From Tetrapisispora phaffii CBS 4417 (Eukaryota; Ascomycota; Saccharomycetes; Saccharomycetales; Saccharomycetaceae): a stretch of 64,000 bases of DNA. Position numbers and translations under genes: made by a program. Under the pieces are notes generated by a model. The model searched no databases. It saw only the letters and a program-made list of their open reading frames with translations, and was not told the DNA's origin. Shown here in pieces: positions 55,596-64,000 of the stretch. How positions within the stretch are numbered: the first letter of the stretch is position 1; each line of letters starts with the position of its first letter. The stretch covers positions 1 through 64,000 of the forward strand of contig NC_016523.1 in the NCBI RefSeq assembly GCF_000236905.1. Reading direction: 5' to 3'.

Positions 55596-58500
55596 CTATG
55601 GTTCGTTATCACTTAATATAGAATCCTCTTCCATTTGTGATTTTAGCAATGCATACTTGGATACTAATTTCTTTAATACATCCAGTGTGATTGGCTTCTC
55701 GAAGACATCACTGAAAATGTTTGCATTTGTAGCCTCATGGTAATAACTTGTCACGGCAACAACTGGCGTGAAAGAGTTGATACCATTAGTATGTTTTAAT
55801 AATTTAACTATATCGACTGCTCCAAGCTTTGGCAATTTCAATGCAGTTATAATCAGATCAAATTTGATCCCGCTAGTCGCCCTACTGATTAGCTCGTCCC
55901 CAGCAGCCACACTCACAACGGTACAGCCGAGAGTTTCTAAATCTTTGGTAATATAGTATCGATGAATAGGAATTGGTTCGCATAATAGTATATCCAATTT
56001 GAATAACATCTGTTCTACATTTGATGAGTTTTTTCTAGCACTTTTCCTTCTGTTCCTGACTGACTGGATTTTTGAGATAGCCTGTAGTTTATCAACTTCC
56101 TCTGCACTTGATTCCTCAGAGTTCTTTTTACCGCTTCCAGTTTTGGATGTACTCAAAGATCTTGCTGTAAATGGAGAATGTGTCAACACGTAAGGTTTAT
56201 TTGCTTGTATAGGGGTTGAAGGCATCTCCAATTTAAGGGGATTTGTATCATCGTTTTTACTATAACTAGACAAATTTTGTCCCTCAACAACTTCAGGATT
56301 AGTTCCCTTATTTGTAGTTGGGATTTTCTGTCCATATATAGCAGTAGTTCGCTCTGGGGAAATTGATCTAAAAGATAATTCAGATACTGTCGAGGAGTTA
56401 TGTGCATGTCCTTTAGCTGAATTATTTGATATAGAAGTACGAGATTGTCTAACTTTAACAATAGAGCTGTCAGATGACGAACTAGGTATAGATGCTGTCG
56501 ATGTTCTTCTATTGGAACTTTGTAGTTCCATAAGATGTTCTGATTTTAGCCTATTTATTGCATCTTTATTAGCCTTATCTAGTGCGACAAGATTTCTGTA
56601 GTTAAAAGAACCAAAATCACCTTTTGAGTCAGATAATTTACTGTGCCTTCGTTCCCTTAAATGCTGCGAAAGCCCCGACAAAGGTGACTTAACTGTTGGC
56701 GAACTTGGATCACTAAATCTTCTCGAATCAGCTTCAAAGAGTGTTGAAATATTAGTTTTATTAACAGGAGTATTAATGTTTGGACGCTCAAATACTGCAC
56801 TAGTGGTACCTTTGAATTGTGAACCTTCTGATAATACTTTAGATATATTAATCGAATCTTCAATATTGCTATCATCTATTTTTGTATCTACAATGTCATC
56901 CAAATCTTCACCTAAATCTTCTAATACTGCACCCCTTAGCTCAAAATAATCAGTGTCTTCTGGGTGTTCAACATTTGGAATAAAGGACGCTTCTTCTTCG
57001 TAAACACCATCCCAGTTAACGTCATTGAAATAACTATGTTCTTGGATTTCTGAGATACCACCAGTTCCCATTCTCTTTAGAGGATCTTTGATCAAAAATT
57101 TTGTGATCAAATCTTTTGCTTCAGGCGAAATACATTCACGTTCTTCTTCAGGAGATGAAAAGTTTGGCCAGTGGATGTCATCTAGTAAAATATTCTCAAA
57201 CACAGATTGAATATCTTTACCATGGAAAGGTGGATATCCGAAATACATTTCAAATAAAATACACCCAGCTGACCACCAATCACATTGGTTACCTTCGAAT
57301 ATACCTCGAATAGTTTCTGGTGCAAGGTAATCTGGTGTTCCAAAGAAATTTGCTTTGTTTTTAGAATCATTTGGATGATATAATGCGTAGTCGCTCAATG
57401 TTGTTGACTCTTGATTTTCAGAATGCAAAGAGCAATATTGTTTTTTATGACTTGCCGAATTGTTATTTGCAGTGGTTGATGTGAAATCATCAAACGGGAA
57501 TGACCCAGAAGAATCATTTTTATTTAACATTAGCGGTTCAATATTTGAAATTGAACTAGAGTTTGAATGTCTTCTATCTCGGTCTCGAATAATGCCATCT
57601 AGAATAATGTTTGCATTATTCATATCATCGTAATTGTTATTATTTTTTGATGAGTTTGAATGACTACTTGAAATGCTCAATCGGTTTCCTAATTGTGGTC
57701 TATTTTGGTGACGGTGAACTAAACCTGCTCTCGACAAACCAAAATCAGTCAATTTAAGATGGCCCTTTTTATCAATCAATAAATTTTCAGGTTTTAAATC
57801 ATGATGGATAATACCGTTTTCATGCATATCTGCAACACCTATCACAATCTCACAAATATATTGCTTGACCCAGTTATCAGGTAAATAGCCCATCATTTTT
57901 ATGACGGTTGCTAAATCACCACCTGGTAAGTATTCCATAACCAAAAATAAATTATCTTTATTTTGAAAAGATTCAAATAGATTTACGACATACGGTTTTT
58001 CGCTTTGGACAATCATTATCGCTCTTTCTGATTTAACGTTTGTTACTTGATTTTTTGCGATCATATCTGATTTCCTTAGGACTTTAATTGCAACATAATC
58101 ACCAGTCAATTTTTTGCGACCCAAATACACGTTACCGTATGCACCCTTACTAATAGGTTTAATAACGTCATAGTTTTTTATATTTGGGTTTAAATTTTTA
58201 ACTGGGTTTGTGGCTAAAAGTAAAGGAGATAATGGTTGCTTCAACACAGAGTTCATATTCACAACCTGATCTGGTGTCATTAGATTATTGATGCTTACGC
58301 GAGGGGAAGAAATTGGGGAGCGACATTTATCTATAATGTTTTTTGTAGTGCTACTAGACCGCGATATCTGATTCAATGAGTTGATATTTGAGGCAGATGA
58401 TGATGAGGTTAAAAGTGGAGATCCTTTTCTAGGTGTTACTACAATACTTGTTTTCATTTTTGGTAGTACAAACGAGTTTGGAACTGCAATTTTATGTCTT

Positions 58501-60206
58501 GAAGTGGGGTTGCCAGTGTTCTGTAGGTTTATATACGAATCACTTCTTAATTTTGGTGTATTTGGATCCATAATATTATTAAATATGCTAATTTTTAAGC
58601 CATCGGTCATAGACATAGATGAATTATTTTCTATTTTTTCAGCACTCTCTATAGTTTGTTTTGGCGTTATGGATCTGGAATGGAAACCGTCTATTTTCGA
58701 ACTCCACTGAGTCTTACTGCCTTCTTTGTTACCAAGAAGACTATCATCTTGTTGGACTTCAGAGTTCGGTATGACATCTTCATTTAAGTATGCGTCGGCA
58801 AATAATGTTCCTGTTTGAGGCCTTTGAGATTGTGGCGATGCTATATTTGCGATACTAGTGTTATTTTGCTGAATATTATCAATTGAATCTCCATGTGTTA
58901 AAGTTTGTTGCGATGAGGAAGGTATATTTGACTGTATATCGCTATCTATACTATTTTCCTTTGCTGTCAAGTTTTGTCTAATAATAGGGGAACCCATCGA
59001 ATGGGTTAAAAATAACCTGTTATTCTCTATCTGTTCTATTATAAGTTGGAAGACATAGTTATTGACTTCGTTTTTTAATCTGTATGAAAATGTCATTGCA
59101 TTGTCTAATCTTAATAGGGCATCAATTTTATCCTTTGAAATTTTTGTTGTGTGTTCAACAAGCAAAGTTAATCCTTGATCTGGTTCATCAATATAAGGAG
59201 GTCTCCAATTTGTTACTTCTTGAATAATAGTTTGGGTATTTGGTGAAAAATCAAACTTATCCATCTGCTGAGATCCCTCAATTGCTCTAAAAGCTGTGTT
59301 TGTATGAATTCTGGTATTATCGGAAGGTTTTTGTATTTGACTAATATTTGCTGCCATCGCTAGTTCACATAAATCAATCAAGTTTGCTATAGTTGCTGGA
59401 GAAATTTTTGATGCATATCCTTTATATTCAAAATTGAAATAATTTGATATTGTACTATCATTATCTGAGTCTTCATTTGAGTCATTTTCTTTTGTAATAG
59501 AATAAAGGTAATTACAATGTTCTACTAAATTTTCTTGAAGAAGTTGAATCAATGACTGTATTCGATGTTCGCACACGCACGATTTAGAATGGCTCTCTAG
59601 CCACCAGTCAGGTACAAACGTTTCACAGACTCTACATAGCTCTAAGTTTGGGGTTGGAAGATTCGATTCATCAAGACAGAGCTGTGACTGCACAAAATTA
59701 AGATAATCTAAGAAAATATGACTCCCAAACCCTAAAATTTTTATAAATTCTTCTGGAAGTCTGGATGATGTCCGAAGGTAGTCATCCTTTAACTGTTCAT
59801 CTATTGGTTTCATTATCCACATTGAATGTGTTGCCTTATTAGTGATGCTGTCATGAATCAAAACACCACAAGCTTCCATTGTTACAACTTCTGAATATTT
59901 CCCATGCAGACCGAAAGTAACTGTATAAGAGACGGAATCATTGTCTGCCCATATTTTTATAACTTCATTAAAGACGCCTTTATCAGTCTCTGAACCAATG
60001 ATTATATCTGACATCGAAGAGCCTACTTCTGGTAATTTTGTGCCTATTATTTGTTCCCATATAGGGGAGATGTATCTTATATTGCCGAGCAAATCTAATT
60101 CCAAAATCATGGAAGGATTTGATTCTGTCGCCAGATTCAAATATTTTTCATAATTCGTAGACGACCCTGAGGAAGAATTTGAAGCTGATCTAGTTATATT
60201 CATCAT
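55596..60206 (-). CDS. RIM15: Quiescence protein kinase Rim15
   Basis: 1536 residues from the ATG at 60206 (S. cerevisiae Rim15 is 1770). Domains in order: a PAS domain (about 20-120, SMILELDLLGNIRYISPIWEQIIG), a Cys/His finger-like motif (CRVCETF...SHSKSC, about 190-212) and a long linker. A Greatwall-type kinase domain begins at GAYGNVYLG near 685, with HHDLKPENLL as catalytic loop, TDFGLSR, and a long insert before GTPDYLAPETI. A C-terminal receiver-like domain follows (about 1405-1525). Rim15 acts below TORC1, PKA and Pho85 to phosphorylate Igo1/2 for G0 entry. The receiver has Ala where the phospho-acceptor Asp usually is (FDLIITALKLP), so it is probably a pseudo-receiver. The shorter length comes mainly from the linkers. 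Confidence 0.95.
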   Translation of the reverse strand: MMNITRSASNSSSGSSTNYEKYLNLATESNPSMILELDLLGNIRYISPIWEQIIGTKLPEVGSSMSDIIIGSETDKGVFNEVIKIWADNDSVSYTVTFGLHGKYSEVVTMEACGVLIHDSITNKATHSMWIMKPIDEQLKDDYLRTSSRLPEEFIKILGFGSHIFLDYLNFVQSQLCLDESNLPTPNLELCRVCETFVPDWWLESHSKSCVCEHRIQSLIQLLQENLVEHCNYLYSITKENDSNEDSDNDSTISNYFNFEYKGYASKISPATIANLIDLCELAMAANISQIQKPSDNTRIHTNTAFRAIEGSQQMDKFDFSPNTQTIIQEVTNWRPPYIDEPDQGLTLLVEHTTKISKDKIDALLRLDNAMTFSYRLKNEVNNYVFQLIIEQIENNRLFLTHSMGSPIIRQNLTAKENSIDSDIQSNIPSSSQQTLTHGDSIDNIQQNNTSIANIASPQSQRPQTGTLFADAYLNEDVIPNSEVQQDDSLLGNKEGSKTQWSSKIDGFHSRSITPKQTIESAEKIENNSSMSMTDGLKISIFNNIMDPNTPKLRSDSYINLQNTGNPTSRHKIAVPNSFVLPKMKTSIVVTPRKGSPLLTSSSSASNINSLNQISRSSSTTKNIIDKCRSPISSPRVSINNLMTPDQVVNMNSVLKQPLSPLLLATNPVKNLNPNIKNYDVIKPISKGAYGNVYLGRKKLTGDYVAIKVLRKSDMIAKNQVTNVKSERAIMIVQSEKPYVVNLFESFQNKDNLFLVMEYLPGGDLATVIKMMGYLPDNWVKQYICEIVIGVADMHENGIIHHDLKPENLLIDKKGHLKLTDFGLSRAGLVHRHQNRPQLGNRLSISSSHSNSSKNNNNYDDMNNANIILDGIIRDRDRRHSNSSSISNIEPLMLNKNDSSGSFPFDDFTSTTANNNSASHKKQYCSLHSENQESTTLSDYALYHPNDSKNKANFFGTPDYLAPETIRGIFEGNQCDWWSAGCILFEMYFGYPPFHGKDIQSVFENILLDDIHWPNFSSPEEERECISPEAKDLITKFLIKDPLKRMGTGGISEIQEHSYFNDVNWDGVYEEEASFIPNVEHPEDTDYFELRGAVLEDLGEDLDDIVDTKIDDSNIEDSINISKVLSEGSQFKGTTSAVFERPNINTPVNKTNISTLFEADSRRFSDPSSPTVKSPLSGLSQHLRERRHSKLSDSKGDFGSFNYRNLVALDKANKDAINRLKSEHLMELQSSNRRTSTASIPSSSSDSSIVKVRQSRTSISNNSAKGHAHNSSTVSELSFRSISPERTTAIYGQKIPTTNKGTNPEVVEGQNLSSYSKNDDTNPLKLEMPSTPIQANKPYVLTHSPFTARSLSTSKTGSGKKNSEESSAEEVDKLQAISKIQSVRNRRKSARKNSSNVEQMLFKLDILLCEPIPIHRYYITKDLETLGCTVVSVAAGDELISRATSGIKFDLIITALKLPKLGAVDIVKLLKHTNGINSFTPVVAVTSYYHEATNANIFSDVFEKPITLDVLKKLVSKYALLKSQMEEDSILSDNEP

Positions 60207-60675
60207 TCTTATCAACAGTATATGTTTACCTTACTGACGAAACTTATAATTCCCCCCTAACACGATAATTCAATCTAGGCAGCGTTTTAGAATCAGGTAA
60301 CTTCTCACTCAGATCAAATAAAATAGAAGATTATTCTTAGTTATATATGACAGTGTTGCTATCTATTTTTATATTACAAAGAATGGCTCTAAAATGATCT
60401 TGTAAATTGAATTCGCACAAAAGGAACAGAAGAATATAATGCATAGGACATTGCAATAACTCTATCGAATGGGCATAGAAACTATTCCTCAGCAACGTAC
60501 CTGAAACCTAGACAATCTTACCCAAACAACATTACTTAAACTATCCATTATTCAAACTATCCACAGTAGTCATTATATCTAATTCTACTTACTATGGGGT
60601 ATAAAGTATGTTGCATTTTTTGATAGTGCAGTTTTGGAAATCGGGGACTTCTCTATATTGCAGATAGTCATGGTA

Positions 60676-60683
60676 TCACGTGA
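60676..60683. promoter_or_regulatory. Cbf1-type E-box TCACGTGA
   Basis: A full palindromic TCACGTGA, preceded by A, giving the RTCACRTG Cbf1 consensus. It lies 15 bases left of a perfect hairpin. Confidence 0.5.
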
Positions 60684-60697
60684 TGCATCAATGAAAG

Positions 60698-60744
60698 ACA
60701 ATGTTTATTTATTTACGCGTTTCGCGTAAATAAATAAACATTGT
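60698..60744. repeat. Perfect inverted repeat, 22-bp arms, 3-base loop
   Basis: The left arm, 60698-60719 (starts ACAATGTTTATTTATTT, ends ACGCG), is followed by TTT and its exact reverse complement at 60723-60744. It is the longest spaced hairpin in the window. Confidence 0.93.
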
Positions 60745-61015
60745 ATATGAGATATATGCTGTGAGGAAAGATTAAGAATGTTTCACCCAAACGAAAAAGT
60801 TTTAGTGATGAGATAGATTAAGAGAGTGGAAGATTGTTATTATGTCGTATGGATGACTTTGACATTGCTATAGGGTGCATAGTTTGTGATATGCTTCGAT
60901 ATATAAGTGTCCTGAAAGTTTGAGTATATTAGGTTACTTTTCCAGTCATATATATATTGTTATACGTATTATTGGATTTTGTTTTGTAATTGTGTAATTG
61001 TAATTGTAAGTGTTG

Positions 61016-61849
61016 ATGTTCAGGTTGTCAAGATTGTTACGCAACTGTAGGTATTACAACAGTATTGGAAAGAGTAATCCATATTTGCATAACAAGAGAA
61101 CTGGAAGTTATAGGTTTCCAAAACATATTTACGATTCAAAATATAAGATGAGCTCAACGAACGTCGTGAGAGGTCCACTTGTCTGGATTGACTGTGAAAT
61201 GACAGGTCTAGACCATCTAAATGACCATATTATTGAGATCTGTTGCATTATTACCGATGGCGATTTGAATATTGTCAAGGACCCTGTTACTGGAGAAGAC
61301 AATGTTTACGAAAGCGTTGTTCATTATGGTAAAGATGTTATGTCGAAGATGAACGAGTGGTGTATTCAACAGCACGGAAGTAGCGGGTTAACAGACCAAG
61401 TTTTAAAGAGCGAGAAGACGTTGGCTAGCGTGCAGCAAGAAATACAAGATTTTTTAGTGAAATACATACCTGAACAACGCGTTGGTCTATTGGCTGGTAA
61501 CTCCGTTCATGTTGATAGACTATTTCTGTTGAGAGAGTTTCCCAAACTAGTAGAACATCTGCATTACAGAATAGTGGATGTGAGTAGTATTATGGAAATG
61601 TGTAAGCGTCATAACCCTGAGTTGCAGAGCGTGGTTCCGCCAAAGCAAGGCGCACACACGGCAAAAAGCGATATCATCGAGAGTATCAATCAACTAAAAT
61701 GGTACAAAGAGCATTATTTTAAAAATTCCACTGAGACTGCAGAATTTGTTGAGACGGAAAAACAGAAACATGCAAACCAAAATGAAAATGTAGTGACACC
61801 TACCAATGTTATCAGTAGCGAAAACAAGAAGAGGAAACTAGAAAACTAA
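61016..61849 (+). CDS. REX2: 3'-5' oligoribonuclease Rex2
   Basis: 277 residues from the ATG at 61016 (S. cerevisiae Rex2 is 269). DEDDh exonuclease of the oligoribonuclease type: WIDCEMTGLD (first acidic pair) near residue 53, HIIEIC near 65, GNSVHVDRLFL (third Asp) near 162, and the late HTAKSDIIESI motif (near 216) supplying the final His/Asp. The first 40 residues are basic and Arg/Tyr-rich, a probable mitochondrial presequence. A second in-frame ATG at 61148 (MSSTNVVRGPLVWI) starts just before the conserved domain and could yield a non-mitochondrial form. Rex2 degrades short RNAs and processes U4, U5 and RNase P RNAs. The tail ends in a basic KKRKLEN. Confidence 0.94.
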   Translation: MFRLSRLLRNCRYYNSIGKSNPYLHNKRTGSYRFPKHIYDSKYKMSSTNVVRGPLVWIDCEMTGLDHLNDHIIEICCIITDGDLNIVKDPVTGEDNVYESVVHYGKDVMSKMNEWCIQQHGSSGLTDQVLKSEKTLASVQQEIQDFLVKYIPEQRVGLLAGNSVHVDRLFLLREFPKLVEHLHYRIVDVSSIMEMCKRHNPELQSVVPPKQGAHTAKSDIIESINQLKWYKEHYFKNSTETAEFVETEKQKHANQNENVVTPTNVISSENKKRKLEN

Positions 61850-61954
61850 TATGTCTGAGCACTTAGATACAGTTAAAGAAGTACGCATGATAATTGAGTG
61901 GGAATATACCTGCACGTGTATATATATTATATAGTAGAAATACAATATCGCAAA

Positions 61955-62239
61955 TTAATATAATGTTAGCAGGTGCATAAGGGTCTTCAGATTCAAATGA
62001 TAATATAAAAACGACGTTCCTTCTAGCGGCAATATAATAGCTTGTATCAGTTTTTCGAGATCTCCTGGATCGGAAAGCAAGATATAGCAGAAAGATTCCG
62101 GTAAGGAGATATAGGAGGTATCTGTATATTTACATTTCAGTACAGCCCACCGTTCCTGACATGTCAAGTATTTGCTTGCATAAATTATCAAGAGCACACG
62201 TTGTCTCAGTCTATATACAAGAGCCGAGTGTGGAGTCAT
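61955..62239 (-). CDS. Unidentified small ORF, 94 residues
   Basis: From the ATG at 62239 the frame is open for 94 residues, with mixed hydrophobic and charged content (LVYRLRQRVLLIIYASKYL, LSDPGDLEKLIQAIILP). Without the ATG it extends upstream to about 62310. It converges with REX2, leaving about 100 bases between stops, a normal yeast spacing. The start overlaps the stop of the next ORF as ATGA. I do not recognise it. It could be a real small gene, half of one broken by a frameshift, or chance. Confidence 0.25.
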   Translation of the reverse strand: MTPHSALVYRLRQRVLLIIYASKYLTCQERWAVLKCKYTDTSYISLPESFCYILLSDPGDLEKLIQAIILPLEGTSFLYYHLNLKTLMHLLTLY

Positions 62240-62379
62240 GGGAGAATGGCCAGAGAGCAAATAATAATGTAGATAAACAAGGAAATGTAGATAACGTAAC
62301 TAAAAGAACCAAGAACGTTTTTATAAGTTAGCGGGTCCTTCTTGACCTCGTTACTGTTAGTGGACGAGTTATCCGGCAT
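62236..62379 (-). CDS. Unidentified small ORF, 47 residues, one membrane segment
   Basis: Begins MPDNSSTNSNEVKKDPLTYK, a hydrophilic leader, and then has a hydrophobic stretch (FSYVIYISLFIYIIICSLAIL) that would span a membrane, ending directly after it. Its TGA overlaps the ATG of the downstream 94-residue ORF. The layout (soluble N-terminus, C-terminal anchor) is that of a tail-anchored micro-protein. No family recognised. Confidence 0.25.
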   Translation of the reverse strand: MPDNSSTNSNEVKKDPLTYKNVLGSFSYVIYISLFIYIIICSLAILP

Positions 62380-63711
62380 ATTATTAGAAATGTAACAAAA
62401 TTGGCAAGCAAAAAATTCTGATAGATGTTAAAATTCGCAGGAACGCAGGAGTTCAAACAGAGAGGGTTCTAGTTTTCTTCTTGTATTGTTGTTGTTATTT
62501 CGAATATATATTTGTTTGATTCTGTTTTTCTTCACTTTCATGTCATAGACAGTTGAGCGAGGGTCAAGTTATGAACAGAAAGAGGGGGGGATGTGAGATA
62601 TAGTGTCGGCGAGATCTGAAACGCGGGTATGTTACAGTGCTCTTACGAACGAAACTGGAAAAATCAGAGTATGCCACCAGTTTGTTTTGTTTTTTTTCTT
62701 TTCTTTTTGTCCTAAAACTGAACCAATCCACTATCAGTGCTGCTACTAGTTAGATAATACTAATATTCCGAAAACAATATTAATATAACATTACTCATAA
62801 TACCATAGATAGTATTACTGGATCCGGAATTACGAGACTGCGGCAATTTATTAAGCAATATATGCGAAAACACCTTCGAACTATCCCTGCAAGGCATAAA
62901 ATAACAGTTCCATAATATTGTATAATAGATGATGTTATATAAACACATTCCCAGAGACACATCTTCGTACGCGAATTGACGGGGAGGAGATTTCATATTT
63001 TACCTTGCTGGTAGTTGCACAAAAGTTGTACAGAGTTCTTACTGGTATTCGCACCGATTAATAACAAACTATAAAGGGGTTCATTGCGCACTGTTCGCAG
63101 TACTGTCGCGTACCTGCATAAGAACAACCCTGAGCATAATGACCCAATGCGTTATATATACATATTTGGTATATACGTTTATGTTGTTGGTGCATACATA
63201 ACCAGCAGTGGATACCCCTTTGACAGTTGGAGATAACATCAGTTTATCCCAGAGTGGTAATAAAAATGCATCTTCTTAATGACATTGTTCCCAACTGGGA
63301 TATCAACTGTAACGGGCATATCAGACAACACGAACAGATTCTCCCGCACGCGCGTTGTTCCATCATATAATACAAAAGAATAACAAAGTAATTTTTTCAT
63401 TTTTTCATTTTGACTCAGTCCATGCGGGAATATTCAGTGCAGACATCGACACAAGAATAAACTGAATAGATTAGTCGACGTTCAGGGCTATTTTCGACAT
63501 TGCTGTTCTGTCAGAAGACCGCAGAACCCCGCCCGATGTTTGCAGAATTCTTTTTTTGTTGGACTGGCAATGTTATACCCGCTTTATCAACGAAACAGGA
63601 AAGCAGCGGAGGGATTGCGGCAGGGATAAATCAGTCGCGTTCGCACACAATATACGCTATCTCACGTTCTGTCGGCTTTTCTTCTCTGCGCTCGCTGTTT
63701 CCCGTCAATGC

Positions 63712-63734
63712 ACTGGAAAGATATTCTTTCCAGT
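63712..63734. repeat. Perfect inverted repeat, 10-bp arms, 3-base loop
   Basis: ACTGGAAAGA (63712-63721), TAT, then its exact reverse complement (63725-63734), in the non-coding right end of the window. Confidence 0.85.
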
Positions 63735-64000
63735 ATTCCGAACCATAATTCTATTTGGAAATTTCATTACACACCAATGATTACTTCAATTTGTGTTTTT
63801 CTCCTCTTCGTGGATTACACTCCATGCCCGTGCGAAAGATACAACAGACACAAGATATAAGAAATTTATACTTTCATATCCCAATTTGCTTTTATCTACT
63901 GCTTTTTCTTCGTCTTTTGTGACATCTGAGTGAATGGAAGAAAAACTACAGGGAATATATTCATTTTCCTTTGTTTCTATCTGATTTTATCTCACTATTT

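Larger units (their letters stand above)
60207..61015. promoter_or_regulatory. Divergent RIM15-REX2 promoter
   Basis: About 800 bases with a TCACGTGA box (60676-60683), the perfect hairpin at 60698-60744 immediately after it, and TA-rich DNA near REX2. No RNA gene recognised. Confidence 0.55.
61850..64000. other. Long region after REX2 without a recognised gene
   Basis: About 2.1 kb to the window end. It contains two small overlapping minus-strand ORFs (61955-62379), pyrimidine-rich tracts (about 62685-62710 and 63395-63415) and a perfect 10-bp hairpin at 63712-63734. In S. cerevisiae the neighbours would be HAC1 on one track and SHM2 on the other; I see neither a bZIP nor an SHM2 start before base 64000, so this may be the upstream region of such a gene. 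Confidence 0.5.

Noticed and set aside
62400..64000. Expected HAC1 or SHM2 start
   Set aside because: No bZIP or serine hydroxymethyltransferase sequence is visible before the window ends.

Overview
The window reads as one arm of a budding-yeast chromosome (Saccharomycetaceae). Genes are compact and almost intronless. The three introns I find, in ACT1, RPL22 and MOB2, all have GTATGT donors and TACTAAC branch points. Most proteins can be matched by eye to Saccharomyces cerevisiae genes. The gene order interleaves two S. cerevisiae regions: the left arm of chromosome VI (SWP82, EMP47, RGD2, FMP32, SEC53, OTU1, LAM5, ACT1, YPT1, TUB2, RPO41, MOB2, YFL034W, RIM15) and chromosome XII around YLR059-YLR079 (SIC1, BOS1, FMP25, RPL10, BUD20, MEF1, SPC3, SND2, PER33, RPL22A, FRS1, REX2). 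Several ancestral neighbours are absent (RGR1, PET309, FYV7, BMT6). This is the pattern of one sister track in a species descended from the whole-genome duplication that then lost genes independently of S. cerevisiae, such as the Vanderwaltozyma/Tetrapisispora group. The species itself is an inference.

Bases 1-8500 differ from the rest: AT-rich, with no intact recognisable gene and many broken reading frames. I read this as a subtelomeric or accessory graveyard. It starts with an unidentified minus-strand frame that runs off the window edge, then a small GC island. Next is a decayed three-KH-domain gene resembling PBP2 (about 2.4-3.85 kb). The most unusual part follows: what looks like a captured and decayed 2-micron-type plasmid, with a REP1-like relic (about 4.49-5.56 kb, +), an FLP-like recombinase relic (about 5.70-6.70 kb, +) and a REP2-like relic (about 7.65-6.90 kb, -). 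These assignments rest on by-eye comparison with remembered plasmid proteins and need a profile search.

From 8.5 kb onward the chromosome is ordinary and dense: a medium-chain reductase (YML131W-like), then secretory-pathway genes (EMP47, BOS1, SEC53, SPC3, SND2, YPT1), mitochondrial genes (FMP25, FMP32, MEF1, RPO41), ribosome and translation genes (RPL10, BUD20, RPL22, FRS1), cytoskeleton and cell-cycle genes (ACT1, TUB2, RGD2, SIC1, MOB2) and the nutrient kinase RIM15. Regulatory sequence can be read in places: Rap1 sites upstream of RPL10 and RPL22, RRPE and PAC-like motifs before BUD20, a Swi5/Ace2 site before SIC1, a Reb1 site between PER33 and TUB2, and CACGTG boxes upstream of ACT1 and between RIM15 and REX2.

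A second theme is a set of perfect inverted repeats with loops of 0-3 bases, all in non-coding DNA (9.85, 35.5, 35.8, 36.3, 39.6, 60.7 and 63.7 kb). Three lie in the ACT1 locus. Other notable points are a glutamine tract of about 100 residues in MOB2 containing an unresolved base, a lysine-rich tail on SPC3, and an unidentified pair of overlapping small ORFs near 62 kb. No tRNA, rRNA, CRISPR array or intact mobile element was found.
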